Of a DNA stretch of 64,000 nt, positions 9,759-19,357 are shown piece by piece; the first letter of the stretch is position 1, and each line of letters begins with the position of its first letter. The DNA lies in contig NZ_JPUX01000001.1 of the NCBI RefSeq assembly GCF_000738675.1, forward strand, positions 1,054,001 to 1,118,000, given 5' to 3'. A program made the position numbers and the translations under genes. The stretch comes from Serratia nematodiphila DZ0503SBS1. Its GTDB lineage: Bacteria; Pseudomonadota; Gammaproteobacteria; Enterobacterales; Enterobacteriaceae. The notes beneath the pieces are model-generated. The model searched no databases, was not told the DNA's origin, and saw nothing but the letters and a program-made list of their open reading frames with translations.

Positions 9759-10500
9759 CGATGACGGCGTCAGCGCCCCGGGCATTCAGGTGCTGGCGGC
9801 GGCGCTGCGGGAATTCGCCGAAGTGCAGGTCGTGGCGCCGGATCGTAACCGCAGCGGTTCTTCCAATGCTTTAACGCTGGAGTCGCCGTTGCGCACGCAG
9901 ACGCTGGCCAACGGGGATATTGCGGTGTTGCAAGGGACGCCGACCGACTGCGTTTACCTTGGCGTCAACGCATTGATGCGCCCGGCGCCCGATATCGTGG
10001 TATCCGGCATTAACGCCGGGCCGAATTTGGGCGACGACGTTATCTATTCCGGCACCGTCGCGGCGGCGATGGAGGGCCGGCACCTGGGGTTGCCTGCCTT
10101 GGCGGTGTCGCTGAACGGCCACCGGCACTACGCGACCGCAGCCGCCATTACCTGCCGCATCCTGCGCGCGCTGCAGCGCGAACCGCTACGTACCGGAAAA
10201 ATTCTGAATATTAACGTGCCGGATCTGCCGCTGGCTGAGATCAAAGGCCTGCGCGTTACCCGCTGCGGCAGCCGCCATCCCGCCGACAAGGTCTTCTGCC
10301 AGCAGGATCCGCGCGGACAAAATATCTACTGGATCGGGCCGCCTGGTGATAAATTTGATGCCGGGCCGGATACCGACTTTGCGGCGGTGGAACAAGGCTA
10401 TGTGGCGATAACGCCGCTGCAGGTGGATTTAACCGCCTACGCGGCGCAAGAAGTCGTGAAAACATGGTTAACCAAGGCAGAGGTTAGCGGGGAATGGTGA
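9739..10500 (+). CDS. surE: 5'/3'-nucleotidase SurE
   Basis: Metal-dependent phosphatase acting on nucleoside monophosphates and short polyphosphate, linked to stationary-phase survival. The acidic metal-binding motif NDDG is at residues 7-10 after the N-terminal beta strand MRILLS, with SGSSNALTL and [13 protein letters not shown] downstream. The ATG at 9739 gives 253 residues, exactly the E. coli length. A longer in-frame reading back to 9586 lies within truD and is not used. It overlaps both neighbours (truD by 20 bases, pcm by 7). Confidence 0.97.
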   Translation: MRILLSNDDGVSAPGIQVLAAALREFAEVQVVAPDRNRSGSSNALTLESPLRTQTLANGDIAVLQGTPTDCVYLGVNALMRPAPDIVVSGINAGPNLGDDVIYSGTVAAAMEGRHLGLPALAVSLNGHRHYATAAAITCRILRALQREPLRTGKILNINVPDLPLAEIKGLRVTRCGSRHPADKVFCQQDPRGQNIYWIGPPGDKFDAGPDTDFAAVEQGYVAITPLQVDLTAYAAQEVVKTWLTKAEVSGEW

Positions 10501-11120
10501 ATAAGCGCATGCAAACATTGCTGACGCAGCTGCGGCAGCAGGGGATCCGAGACGAAAAGCTGCTGCGGGCGATCGAGGCGGTGCCGCGCGAGCGTTTTGT
10601 TGATGAAGCGCTGGATCATAAGGCCTACGAAAACACCGCATTGCCGATCGGTTCCGGTCAGACCATTTCCCAGCCTTATATGGTGGCGCGGATGACCGAG
10701 CTGCTGAATCTGAAACCTACCTCAAGGGTGCTGGAGATCGGTACTGGTTCCGGTTATCAAACCGCTATCCTGGCGCATCTGGTGCAACACGTTTGTTCCG
10801 TCGAACGCATCAAGGGGCTGCAGTGGCAGGCCAAGCGCCGCCTGAAACAGCTCGATCTTCACAATGTTTCCACCCGCCATGGCGATGGCTGGCAGGGTTG
10901 GGCGTCGCGCGGCCCGTTCGATGCGATCATCGTCACTGCCGCGCCGCCGGAGATCCCGCAGGCACTGGTGGAGCAGCTGGACGACGGCGGCATTTTGGTG
11001 TTGCCGGTGGGCGAGCAGGCCCAAACCCTCAAACGCATTCAGCGTCATGGCAACGATTTCGTTGTCGATGCGGTAGAGGCGGTGCGCTTTGTGCCGTTGG
11101 TGAAAGGCGAATTGGCCTAG
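10494..11120 (+). CDS. pcm: Protein-L-isoaspartate O-methyltransferase Pcm
   Basis: SAM-dependent repair enzyme that methylates abnormal L-isoaspartyl residues in aged proteins. The 208 residues equal E. coli Pcm in length. [17 protein letters not shown] binds substrate, and the SAM-binding motif [14 protein letters not shown] is at about residues 76-88; VTAAPPEIP and ILVLPVG follow. The start codon lies within the last codons of surE. It is the last gene of the ftsB-pcm block; nlpD follows after 307 bases with its own promoter region. Confidence 0.97.
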   Translation: MVNKRMQTLLTQLRQQGIRDEKLLRAIEAVPRERFVDEALDHKAYENTALPIGSGQTISQPYMVARMTELLNLKPTSRVLEIGTGSGYQTAILAHLVQHVCSVERIKGLQWQAKRRLKQLDLHNVSTRHGDGWQGWASRGPFDAIIVTAAPPEIPQALVEQLDDGGILVLPVGEQAQTLKRIQRHGNDFVVDAVEAVRFVPLVKGELA

Positions 11121-11427
11121 CGATTGTCTGAATTTTCGACCGTCTGCAAAATCTGTTGCACTTTCATCATGGCCGGATAAGGTTTTCTCGTTCCAATCAG
11201 GCTAATTTTCACTAGAATTGGCCTTTCTACGTAGTTGTCTTATGGTGCGGCAACGCCAATGTGGTTAGCATTGGCGCGCGTTTTGATGCTCCGGCGCGAG
11301 ATGACCTGGCGTTCAGGGATCGGCCGGCGGCGCCTTTACATCGCAGAAACTGGGAAGTGGCAAAAGCTCGGCTACGATGTAAAGGGTATTTTGGATATAT
11401 CACTGATATTGCTGTCATGGGGGAAGC
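11121..11427 (+). promoter_or_regulatory. nlpD upstream region with long-arm inverted repeat
   Basis: A 307-base gap before nlpD. A ten-base inverted repeat, CTTTACATCG (11334-11343) and CGATGTAAAG (11375-11384), encloses 31 bases and would form a stem-loop in the nlpD leader. A possible promoter is TTGCAC near 11157 with a weak -10 about 16 bases later. An open frame from 11235 into nlpD has no ribosome binding site or family resemblance, so I do not count it. Confidence 0.5.
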
Positions 11428-12444
11428 ATGAGCACGGGAAGCCCAATGATTACGTTACGCCGGGTAGCGGTGTGTACGATGGTAAGTTTGTGGTTGGCGG
11501 GTTGTACGAATACGGCCTCGACGTCGGCTCCTATCAGCAGCGTGGGGGGCGGCGGTGCCGCTCCATCCGGCAATAATAATGGCGGAGTGCAGCAGGCCAG
11601 CCCAGAGGGCCGCATTGTCTATAACCGCAGTTATAACGCCATCCCTAAAGGGAGCTACAGCGGCGGCGAAACTTATACGGTCAAGCGCGGCGATACGCTG
11701 TTTTATATCGCCTGGATCACCGGCAATGATTTCCGCGACCTGGCGCAGCGCAACAATATTCCCGAGCCATACAGCCTGAATGTTGGCCAAACCATTCAGC
11801 TTGGTAATGGTTCCGCCAACGGCGGCGGCGGCATGTTGGCGACGACAGATGCGACCAAAGGCGGTGTTCCGAAGCCACCTTCCAGCTCCCAGATCCAGAC
11901 GGCAACGGTTGATTCTCAATCAACTAACGCGTATTCTGAAAACTCGGGTAAACAGAATGTAGGTAAGATGTTACCTGCAGCAGGTGCCGCAGCGGTTGGG
12001 ACCGCGACTGCGCCTGTTACCGCGCCGGAAGCCGCTCCGCCTGTGAGCAGCACCGTCAGCAACAGCGCTCCGGTCAGTACCTGGAGATGGCCGACTGACG
12101 GTAAGGTTATTGATAACTTTTCCTCATCAGAAGGTGGGAATAAGGGTGTCGATATCGCCGGTTCCCGTGGGCAGCCTATCTTCGCTACCGCCGATGGCCG
12201 CGTAGTGTATGCAGGCAACGCTTTACGGGGTTACGGTAATCTAATCATCATCAAACATAATGATGATTACCTGAGCGCCTACGCTCATAACGACACAATG
12301 CTGGTCCGGGAACAACAAGAAGTGAAGGCGGGTCAAAAAATAGCCACCATGGGTAGCACCGGTACCAGTTCAGTACGTTTGCATTTTGAAATTCGTTACA
12401 AGGGGAAATCCGTAAACCCGCTGCGTTATCTTCCGCAGCGATAG
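11428..12444 (+). CDS. nlpD: Murein hydrolase activator lipoprotein NlpD
   Basis: Outer-membrane lipoprotein that activates the amidase AmiC at the septum. The lipobox LAGC puts the acylated cysteine at residue 26. A LysM peptidoglycan-binding domain ([14 protein letters not shown], about residues 75-118) and a low-complexity A/P/T/S linker precede a C-terminal LytM (M23) domain that lacks the zinc ligands: NKGVDIAG has no histidine before the aspartate and RLHFEIR replaces HxH. That fits a regulatory, non-catalytic role. The start is ATG after GGGGGAAGC, with an MSTGSP beginning as in E. coli. The main rpoS promoter lies inside this gene. Confidence 0.96.
   Translation: MSTGSPMITLRRVAVCTMVSLWLAGCTNTASTSAPISSVGGGGAAPSGNNNGGVQQASPEGRIVYNRSYNAIPKGSYSGGETYTVKRGDTLFYIAWITGNDFRDLAQRNNIPEPYSLNVGQTIQLGNGSANGGGGMLATTDATKGGVPKPPSSSQIQTATVDSQSTNAYSENSGKQNVGKMLPAAGAAAVGTATAPVTAPEAAPPVSSTVSNSAPVSTWRWPTDGKVIDNFSSSEGGNKGVDIAGSRGQPIFATADGRVVYAGNALRGYGNLIIIKHNDDYLSAYAHNDTMLVREQQEVKAGQKIATMGSTGTSSVRLHFEIRYKGKSVNPLRYLPQR
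11909..11937 (+). promoter_or_regulatory. Predicted main rpoS promoter (rpoSp) inside nlpD
   Basis: TTGATT (11909-11914), a 17-base spacer and TATTCT (11932-11937) match a sigma-70 promoter. The place corresponds to the E. coli rpoSp within nlpD, just before the codons for SGKQ. It would give a 5' leader of about 550 bases, in line with the long sRNA-controlled rpoS leader of E. coli. The last leader bases, ATCACGGGTAGGAGC, resemble the E. coli rpoS translation start region. Confidence 0.6.
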
Positions 12445-12498
12445 ATTGGGCAGAATACGCTGAGATTCTGCTCGCGGTATCACGGGTAGGAGCAGCAT

Positions 12499-13497
12499 AT
12501 GAGCCAAAATACGCTGAAAGTTAACGAGTTACATGATGATGCGGATTTCGACGAGAATGGAGCTGAGGCCGAGTCGTTTGATGAAAAAGCGCTGGTAGAA
12601 GAAGAGACCAGCGAGAACGATTTAGCGGAAGAAGAGCTGTTGTCTCAAGGCGTTACGCAACGCGTATTGGATGCGACGCAGCTCTATCTGGGTGAGATCG
12701 GTTATTCACCTCTGCTGACCGCAGAGGAAGAAGTCTATTTTGCGCGGCGTGCTCTGCGCGGTGACGTGCCGTCCCGCCGCCGCATGATTGAAAGCAACCT
12801 GCGGCTGGTGGTGAAAATCGCCCGCCGCTACAGCAACCGCGGTCTGGCGCTGCTGGATCTGATCGAAGAGGGTAACCTCGGTCTGATTCGCGCAGTGGAA
12901 AAATTCGACCCAGAACGCGGCTTCCGCTTCTCCACTTATGCAACCTGGTGGATCCGTCAGACGATTGAACGGGCGATCATGAACCAAACCCGTACCATTC
13001 GTTTGCCTATCCATATCGTCAAAGAACTGAATGTCTATCTGCGCACCGCGCGCGAGCTTTCCCACAAGCTGGATCATGAACCGAGCGCTGAAGAAATTGC
13101 CGAGCAACTCGACAAGCCGGTGGATGACGTCAGCCGCATGCTGCGCCTGAATGAGCGCATCACCTCGGTGGATACGCCGCTGGGCGGGGATTCGGAGAAA
13201 GCGCTGCTGGACATTCTGGCCGACGAGAAGGACAACGGGCCTGAAGACACCACGCAAGATGACGATATGAAGCAAAGCATCGTCAAATGGCTGTTCGAAC
13301 TGAACGCCAAACAGCGTGAAGTGTTGGCGCGTCGTTTCGGCCTGCTGGGTTATGAAGCGGCGACGCTGGAAGACGTAGGCCGGGAGATTGGCCTGACGCG
13401 CGAGCGCGTCCGTCAGATTCAGGTAGAAGGTCTGCGCCGTCTGCGTGAGATTTTGCAGATGCAGGGCCTGAGCATTGAGGCGCTGTTCCGCGAATAA
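12499..13497 (+). CDS. rpoS: Stationary-phase sigma factor RpoS
   Basis: Sigma-38 subunit of RNA polymerase, controlling the general stress and stationary-phase response. 332 residues (E. coli 330). Region 2 is clear ([18 protein letters not shown] and [16 protein letters not shown]), as is region 4.2 with its helix-turn-helix ([18 protein letters not shown]). The N-terminal 50 residues are very acidic. The frame is intact, which is worth noting because rpoS is often inactivated in laboratory strains. It is followed by a strong terminator and then mutS on the other strand. Confidence 0.99.
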   Translation: MSQNTLKVNELHDDADFDENGAEAESFDEKALVEEETSENDLAEEELLSQGVTQRVLDATQLYLGEIGYSPLLTAEEEVYFARRALRGDVPSRRRMIESNLRLVVKIARRYSNRGLALLDLIEEGNLGLIRAVEKFDPERGFRFSTYATWWIRQTIERAIMNQTRTIRLPIHIVKELNVYLRTARELSHKLDHEPSAEEIAEQLDKPVDDVSRMLRLNERITSVDTPLGGDSEKALLDILADEKDNGPEDTTQDDDMKQSIVKWLFELNAKQREVLARRFGLLGYEAATLEDVGREIGLTRERVRQIQVEGLRRLREILQMQGLSIEALFRE

Positions 13498-13522
13498 CGC
13501 CGGTTGTTGAACCGCATCAAAT

Positions 13523-13555
13523 AAAAACGGTGAGCATGATGCTCACCGTTTTTTT
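13523..13555. terminator. Bidirectional terminator between rpoS and mutS
   Basis: AAAAACGGTGAGCAT pairs with ATGCTCACCGTTTTT around one base, with A and T runs on both sides. It can serve rpoS (rightward) and mutS (leftward), which converge here. Confidence 0.9.
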
Positions 13556-13576
13556 ATGCCCGCGTTTGGCGCCAGA

Positions 13577-16132
13577 TTACACCATATTTTTCAGCCGGTA
13601 GATCCATTCCAGCGCCTGTCGCGGCGACAGGGAATCCGGATCAAGCGCCTCCAGGGCTTCTACCGCCTGCGAGGTCTCTTCCTGCAGCAGCGTCATCTGG
13701 GTGGCATCGACGCTGCCCGATGCGGTGTGGCTGGAGATGGATTCCAGCTCGCGCAGTTTCTGACGGGCGCGTTTGATGACGTCGCGCGGCACGCCGGCCA
13801 GCGCGGCGACCGCCAGGCCATAGCTTTTGCTGGCGGCACCGTCCTGCACGCTGTGCATGAAGGCGATGGTGTCGCCGTGTTCAAGCGCATCCAGATGCAC
13901 GTTGACCACGCCTTCCATCTTCTCCGGCAGGGTCGTCAGCTCGAAGTAGTGGGTGGCGAACAGCGTCATCGCCTTGATGCGGTTGGCCAGGTTCTCGGCG
14001 CAGGCCCAGGCCAGCGACAGGCCGTCGTAGGTGGAGGTGCCGCGGCCGATTTCATCCATCAACACCAGGCTGTGCTCGGTGGCGTTGTGCAGAATGTTGG
14101 CGGTTTCGGTCATCTCCACCATGAAGGTGGAGCGGCCGGAAGCCAGATCGTCCGCCGCGCCGACGCGGGTGAAGATGCGATCCACCGGGCCGATGGTGGC
14201 CTTGGTGGCCGGCACGTAGCTGCCGATGTGCGCCATCAGCACGATCAGCGCCGTTTGCCGCATATAGGTGCTTTTACCGCCCATATTCGGACCGGTTATG
14301 ATCAGCATGCGGCGCTGCGGCGACAGGGTGAGCGGGTTGGAGATAAACGGCTCGCTCAGCACCTGCTCCACCACCGGATGGCGGCCTTCGGTAATGCGGA
14401 TCCCCGGCTGCTCGCTCATGGTCGGGCAAGCGTAGTTCAGGGTATCGGCGCGCTCGGCCAGGTTGGCCAGCACGTCCAGCTCTGCCAGCGCGGCGGCGCT
14501 TTGTTGCAGCTCCGCCAGGTGCGGCAGCAGCAGATCGAACAGCTCGTCGTACAGGCTTTTCTCGATCGCCAGCGCCTTACCCTTGGAGGTGAGCACTTTG
14601 TCTTCGTACTCTTTCAGTTCCGGGATGATGTAGCGCTCGGCATTTTTCAGCGTCTGACGGCGTACATAGTGGATCGGCACCAGGTGGCTTTGACCGCGGC
14701 TGACCTGAATGTAATAGCCGTGTACGCCGTTGAAGCCGACCTTAAGCGTATCCAGACCCAGCTTTTCACGCTCGCGGATCTCCAGCCGGTCGAGATAGTC
14801 GCTGGCGCCGTCGGCCAACGCGCGCCACTCGTCCAGTTCGCTGTTGTAGCCGGGGGCGATCACGCCGCCGTCGCGCACCAGCACCGGCGGTGATTCAATG
14901 ACCGCACGTTCCAGCAGCTCGCGCAGTTCGTCAAACTGGCCCACCTGCGACAGCAGCTGCTGCACGTGCGGCGTTTTCACATCCTGCAGCAGCGCGCGGA
15001 TGTCCGGCAACTGTTGGAAAGCATGGCGCATGCGCGCCAGATCGCGCGGCCGGGCGGTGCGCAGCGCCAAACGCGCCAAAATACGTTCCTGATCGCCTAC
15101 CTGACGCAGCGAAGGTTGCAGATCTGCGAACAGTTCCTGCAATGCGCCGATCGCCTGCTGGCGGGCGGTCAGCACCTTGATGTCGCGGGTCGGCATGTGC
15201 AGCCAGCGTTTCAGCATGCGGCTGCCCATCGGCGTGACCGTACGGTCGAGGATCGCCGCCAGCGTGTTGTCGCTGCCGCCGGACAGGCTCTGCGTCAGCT
15301 CCAGGTTGCGGCGGGTGGCGGCATCCATGATGATGCCGTCCTGCTGGCGTTCCATGGTGATGCCGCGAATGTGCGGCAGCGAAGTGCGTTGGGTATCTTT
15401 GACGTACTGCAGCAGACAGCCGGCGGCGCGCAGCGCCTGGTGCGCCTGCTCGACGCCGAAGCCGGTCAAGTCGCGGGTGCCGAACTGCAGGTTGAGCTGC
15501 TGACGCGCGGTCTCAAGCTCGAATTCCCACAGCGGACGGCGGCGCAGGCCGTGGCGCTGTTCGATCAGCGCCATGTGTTCGAAGGTTTCCGGATAGAGCA
15601 GCTCGGCCGGATTGGTGCGCTGCAGCTCGGCGGCCATGGTTTCCAGATCCTGCGGCTCGGCGACGCGGAAGCGGCCGGAGCTGACGTCCAGCGTGGCGTA
15701 GCCGAAGCCGCGCGCGTCCTGCCAGATCGCCGCCAGCAGGTTGTCCTGACGCTCTTGCAGCAGCGCTTCGTCGGTGATGGTGCCGGGGGTGACGATACGC
15801 ACCACTTTGCGTTCGACCGGCCCTTTGCTGGTGGCCGGATCGCCGATCTGCTCGCAGATGGCGACGGACTCGCCGAGCTGCACCAGCTTGGCCAGGTAGT
15901 TCTCCACCGCGTGGTGCGGCACGCCGGCCATCGGGATCGGTTCGCCCGCCGAGGCGCCGCGTTTGGTCAGCGAGATATCCAGCAGTTGGGAAGCGCGCTT
16001 GGCGTCGTCGTAAAATAGCTCGTAGAAGTCGCCCATGCGGTAGAACAGCAGGATTTCAGGATGCTGGGCCTTGAGGCGCAGGTACTGCTGCATCATTGGC
16101 GTGTGCGAATCGAGTTTATCGGTGCTATTCAT
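13577..16132 (-). CDS. mutS: DNA mismatch repair protein MutS
   Basis: Mismatch-recognition ATPase of methyl-directed repair. From the ATG at 16132 it has 851 residues (E. coli 853). The mismatch-reading motif [11 protein letters not shown] (Phe-x-Glu) is near residue 32, the connector and lever domains follow, and the ATPase domain has Walker [10 protein letters not shown] and Walker [10 protein letters not shown]. An in-frame ATG eight codons upstream (16153) would add MDWKNNR; family alignment ([11 protein letters not shown]) favours the later start. In E. coli other genes separate rpoS from mutS; here they are direct convergent neighbours. Confidence 0.98.
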   Translation of the reverse strand: MNSTDKLDSHTPMMQQYLRLKAQHPEILLFYRMGDFYELFYDDAKRASQLLDISLTKRGASAGEPIPMAGVPHHAVENYLAKLVQLGESVAICEQIGDPATSKGPVERKVVRIVTPGTITDEALLQERQDNLLAAIWQDARGFGYATLDVSSGRFRVAEPQDLETMAAELQRTNPAELLYPETFEHMALIEQRHGLRRRPLWEFELETARQQLNLQFGTRDLTGFGVEQAHQALRAAGCLLQYVKDTQRTSLPHIRGITMERQQDGIIMDAATRRNLELTQSLSGGSDNTLAAILDRTVTPMGSRMLKRWLHMPTRDIKVLTARQQAIGALQELFADLQPSLRQVGDQERILARLALRTARPRDLARMRHAFQQLPDIRALLQDVKTPHVQQLLSQVGQFDELRELLERAVIESPPVLVRDGGVIAPGYNSELDEWRALADGASDYLDRLEIREREKLGLDTLKVGFNGVHGYYIQVSRGQSHLVPIHYVRRQTLKNAERYIIPELKEYEDKVLTSKGKALAIEKSLYDELFDLLLPHLAELQQSAAALAELDVLANLAERADTLNYACPTMSEQPGIRITEGRHPVVEQVLSEPFISNPLTLSPQRRMLIITGPNMGGKSTYMRQTALIVLMAHIGSYVPATKATIGPVDRIFTRVGAADDLASGRSTFMVEMTETANILHNATEHSLVLMDEIGRGTSTYDGLSLAWACAENLANRIKAMTLFATHYFELTTLPEKMEGVVNVHLDALEHGDTIAFMHSVQDGAASKSYGLAVAALAGVPRDVIKRARQKLRELESISSHTASGSVDATQMTLLQEETSQAVEALEALDPDSLSPRQALEWIYRLKNMV

Positions 16133-16443
16133 GCGATTATTTTTCCAATCCATTGAATGTAAAGGTCACTGTGATTTTCATTGTCGTCATTCGCTATCAC
16201 ATTGTTTCAGCAGGCGTCGCCCCATTCAGCGCTTGGCGGGCGGCGCAAATCAAGTCATCAAAACGCCAAACGGCGCGTTCAAACCCAAGGTTTGCACAGA
16301 CGCTTATACTAGCCCAGCGGGCAATCGGCTGTCACAGGTAAAAATGGGAAGCGCTGCGCAAGGCCGGTTTGCAACGAAGCGAGATTGTCGTTCGCCTGCG
16401 GGCAACAACGCAAGTGTCGCCGCCCGCAGTAGTGGTGGAGAGG
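16133..16443. other. Intergenic region upstream of mutS
   Basis: About 310 bases with no gene I can support. It should contain the mutS promoter (leftward). Near the end of the SMP-30-like gene, an eight-base inverted repeat (CTGCGGGC at 16396-16403, GCCCGCAG at 16422-16429) could form a hairpin in that gene's 3' region, but no T tract follows it. Confidence 0.5.
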
Positions 16444-17436
16444 TTATTGCGCGGCGGTGAGAGGCAAGGGCAGTTGATAGAGGCGGAAACTGTCGGGCAC
16501 TTCGGTTTCATGGCCGGGCAGCAGGCGGTGGCGGATGCGCGATTCGCTGACGAAGGCGCAGCCTTGCGGGGTAATAGTCAGGTTGACCGGCGATTCCATG
16601 CCTTCGCGCAAGACCTCAAGCTGGTGCATGCCTGCCGCCTTGGGTGAGGTGATCCGCAGGATCCGCCCCTGGCCGCTTTGGATCCCGTTTTCCAGCACGA
16701 TCAGCGCGCCGTCCGGCGCCAATCCCATTCCGTCCGGGTTTTCGATGAGGCGCGGCAGCCGCATTTCCGTCAGCTGCGGCTTTGGAGCGTTATAACTGAG
16801 GGTGTAGAGCTTACCGGTGCCGAAATTGGCGACAGCCATCAGCCGGTCGTCGAGCAGCACGATCCCGGCGGCGCCCAGCCCGCTGGGGGCCGCTAACTGC
16901 GGATCTTGAAACAGCGTACGGAATGCCGTCTCGCCCGGCCGCAGGCGCAGGATGCCGCCGCCGCGGGTTTCCGTCACATACACCGTACCGTCTGCGCCGA
17001 GCACGATATCGTTGCCCATTTCTCCCACCGGCAGCGCCAGGCTGCGGTTAAGCGTGCCATCGGCGACGTTCAGCGCGTAGATGCGGTTGGCGCGCGTTTT
17101 GCCGCCGGAGAGGAAGTCCGGCGAATTGCCCCACAGCAACCCGCGCCGTTCGTCCAGCCGCAGCGCGTTTGAGGCGAACACCGTGTCAGCGCCGGGGAAA
17201 AAGCTTTCCCACGCTTGACCCGGCCGCTTGCGCAGCACGTTGCCGCTGGTGACAAAGCCGACATACAGCGTACCGTCCGTCGCACGGGCGATGCCGTTGG
17301 GGTAAAGTGCGCCAGGCGGCAGCGTCATGCTGTTTGCGGCGCAGTCTGCGCTGACGGCAGCCTGCACCGGAGCGCTAAGGGGGAATGCGGCAGCGAGGGT
17401 GAACAACACCGCTCGTGCGGTAAGCGCATATGACAT
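16444..17436 (-). CDS. Secreted SMP-30/gluconolactonase-like beta-propeller protein
   Basis: 330 residues with a signal peptide (MSYALTARAVLFTLAAAF.. , cleavage near VQA-AVS), so probably periplasmic. The rest reads as a six-bladed propeller of the SMP-30/strictosidine-synthase type, with recurrent LYPNGIARATDGTLYVG, ADGTVYVTETRGG and NPDGMGLAPDGALIVLENG blades. Members are lactonases or hydrolases, but many have no known substrate, and I cannot assign one. It lies 30 bases after an aldo/keto reductase gene and is read in the same direction, behind an SDR, forming a small redox/hydrolase cluster facing a LysR regulator. Confidence 0.75.
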   Translation of the reverse strand: MSYALTARAVLFTLAAAFPLSAPVQAAVSADCAANSMTLPPGALYPNGIARATDGTLYVGFVTSGNVLRKRPGQAWESFFPGADTVFASNALRLDERRGLLWGNSPDFLSGGKTRANRIYALNVADGTLNRSLALPVGEMGNDIVLGADGTVYVTETRGGGILRLRPGETAFRTLFQDPQLAAPSGLGAAGIVLLDDRLMAVANFGTGKLYTLSYNAPKPQLTEMRLPRLIENPDGMGLAPDGALIVLENGIQSGQGRILRITSPKAAGMHQLEVLREGMESPVNLTITPQGCAFVSESRIRHRLLPGHETEVPDSFRLYQLPLPLTAAQ

Positions 17437-17466
17437 GTCTTCTCTCCTGGAATGACGGAAAAGGGG

Positions 17467-18438
17467 CTACCAGCGATCGGGGCGGACAGCATGCGCCATT
17501 GGCGCCTCCAGCGCGGCCACGTCTTCCGGTGATAGCCTGAGGTCGAGCGCTGCCAGCGCATCCTGCAGATGATGCGGCTTGGACATGCCCACCAGCGGCG
17601 ACGCCACGCCGGGTTTGGCCAACAGCCAGGCCAGCGCGATCTGCGCTGGTGGAACGCCGCGCGCGGCCGCCACCTCCGCGACCGCCGCGACGGTGCGTTC
17701 TACCTCGTTTCTGCCGCCGTACCAACGGGGCGCCTGTTCGTCGGTGGCGGCGCGCAGCGTGCCGCCGCTGCCGGAGCCGGCCAGCACGCCGCGGGCCAGC
17801 GGCGACCAGGGCGTCAGACCAAGACCCTCCTCCAGACACAGCGGGATCAGTTCCTCTTCATCTTCACGCGTCACCAGGTTGTATTGGCTTTGCAGCGAAA
17901 TAAACGGCGCCAGGCGGTGCTGACGTTGAAAGGCCAGCATTTTCATCAGGCGCCAGGCGTGCAGCGAGGAGGCGCCGAGATAGCGGATCTTGCCCGCCCG
18001 CACCAGGCCATCGAGGGTGTCGGCGGTTTCTTCGATCGGCGTTTCGGTGTCGAAGCGGTGCAGCACGAACAGATCGAGGTAATCCGTTCCCAGCCGCTGC
18101 AAGGAGGCGTCGACGCTGTGCAGCAGGTGCTTGCGTGATAGCCCCCGGCTGTTCGGCTGCGCGTCTATTGGAAAGTAGGCCTTGGTGGCGATCACCACGT
18201 CTTCACGGCGGGCGAACGCCCTCAGCGCGCGGCCGAGAATGCGCTCGCTTTCTCCGCCGGAGTAAATGTTGGCGGTATCGAAAAAATTGATACCCGCCTC
18301 CAGCGCCTCGCGGATAAAGGGGCGCGCTTCATCTTCCTTCAGCACCCAGGGCCGCCAGGCCGGATCGCCGTAGGTCATGCAACCCAGGCAGAGGCGGGAC
18401 ACCTTCAGGCCGCTGTCGCCAAGCCGAACGTAGTTCAT
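17467..18438 (-). CDS. Aldo/keto reductase
   Basis: NADPH-dependent carbonyl reductase of the AKR superfamily, 323 residues, cytoplasmic TIM barrel. The catalytic tetrad is readable: D54 and Y59 (FFDTANIYSGG), K86 (VVIATKAYF) and H127 (DLFVLHRFD). QSQYNLVTREDEEELIPLC and the C-terminal LVGMSKPHHLQ segment (cofactor site) place it with the YajO/Tas-like AKRs. It lies 12 bases downstream of the SDR gene in a probable operon. The substrate is unknown; the SMP-30-like neighbour suggests a sugar or lactone pathway, but that is inference. Confidence 0.88.
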   Translation of the reverse strand: MNYVRLGDSGLKVSRLCLGCMTYGDPAWRPWVLKEDEARPFIREALEAGINFFDTANIYSGGESERILGRALRAFARREDVVIATKAYFPIDAQPNSRGLSRKHLLHSVDASLQRLGTDYLDLFVLHRFDTETPIEETADTLDGLVRAGKIRYLGASSLHAWRLMKMLAFQRQHRLAPFISLQSQYNLVTREDEEELIPLCLEEGLGLTPWSPLARGVLAGSGSGGTLRAATDEQAPRWYGGRNEVERTVAAVAEVAAARGVPPAQIALAWLLAKPGVASPLVGMSKPHHLQDALAALDLRLSPEDVAALEAPMAHAVRPDRW

Positions 18439-18450
18439 GGCCTCGTCTCC

Positions 18451-19251
18451 TCAACGCATGCCGGCGATGGTGTAACCGCCGTCCACCAGCAGGCTTTGGC
18501 CGGTGATGAAGCGGGCTTCGTCCGTCGCCAGCCACAGCGCCACATCGCCGATGTCTTCCGATTCACCCAGGCGGCCGGCGGGCGTATGGGCGATAAAGGG
18601 CGCGAAGGCCGCGCTGTCAGCCACGCTGCCGCGTGCCATCGGCGTGTCGATGATGCCGGGGTTGATGTTGTTGACGCGGATGCCCCGGCCGCTGTACTCG
18701 AGCGCCACCGCGCGGATCATCGCATCGAGCGCGCCCTTGCTGGCGGAGTAGCTGGATGAGCCGGCCAGCGCGCCGTGGGTCAGCCAAGAGGAGGTGTTGA
18801 TGATCACGCCGCCCGAGCGCTGAGCCAGGAAGGTTTCAATCTCATATTTCATCGCCAGCCAGACGCCTCTGAGGTTAATGGCGATCACCCGGTCAAAATC
18901 CTCGCTGCTCTGTTCGGCGATGGGGGCGAAGTTGCCGATGATGCCGGCGTTGTTGAAGGCGACGTCGAGCCGGCCGTAATGGGCGGTCACCGTGGCGATC
19001 AGTTGGCGGATATCGTTTTCCTGGGAGACGTCGGCCACGATGGGCAGGGCGTCGCCGCCGGCCAGCGCGATGTCGCGCGCCGTGGCTTCGATTTCCGCCG
19101 CGCGTCGGCCGGCCAGCGCGACGTTGGCGCCTTCGCGGGCATAGGCCAGCGCCGCAGCGCGGCCGATGCCGGTGCCGCCGCCGCTCACCAGTACGACTTT
19201 GCCCACCAGACGGCGCGGCGTTTCATGAGTTGGAGCTGTAGCATTAATCAT
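18451..19251 (-). CDS. SDR-family oxidoreductase
   Basis: Classical short-chain dehydrogenase/reductase of 266 residues. The cofactor motif GGGTGIG is at residues 24-30, NNAG at 100-103, catalytic serine near 154-155 (NTSSW) and YSASK at 168-172, then NPGIIDTPMARG. The C-terminus ends SLLVDGGYTIAGMR, typical of the family. I start at 19251 (AGGT upstream), because an in-frame extension to 19284 would add residues with no family match. It is the first gene of the leftward SDR-AKR-SMP30 cluster and is divergent from a LysR gene 106 bases away. Confidence 0.9.
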   Translation of the reverse strand: MINATAPTHETPRRLVGKVVLVSGGGTGIGRAAALAYAREGANVALAGRRAAEIEATARDIALAGGDALPIVADVSQENDIRQLIATVTAHYGRLDVAFNNAGIIGNFAPIAEQSSEDFDRVIAINLRGVWLAMKYEIETFLAQRSGGVIINTSSWLTHGALAGSSSYSASKGALDAMIRAVALEYSGRGIRVNNINPGIIDTPMARGSVADSAAFAPFIAHTPAGRLGESEDIGDVALWLATDEARFITGQSLLVDGGYTIAGMR

Positions 19252-19357
19252 CGTATCGATACCTGGTAATGGGGTCGATCGCAATGCTATGTTGTTAGGT
19301 GAAGGATAACTATCCGCTAAAAATTCATCTCACTATTAGATAATTTATATCAATAGC
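19252..19357. promoter_or_regulatory. Divergent promoter region SDR / LysR
   Basis: 106 bases between divergent genes, the usual place for a LysR-type operator. A short dyad, GGATA-AC-TATCC (19304-19315), is visible, and the side near the LysR gene is AT-rich. I see no textbook promoter. Confidence 0.45.

Noticed and set aside
11235..11576. A 113-codon frame upstream of and overlapping nlpD
   Set aside because: No ribosome binding site, no known domain, and it runs through the nlpD signal peptide in another frame.
13556..16018. Long plus-strand open frames across mutS
   Set aside because: Shadows of mutS, whose protein matches E. coli MutS along its full length.
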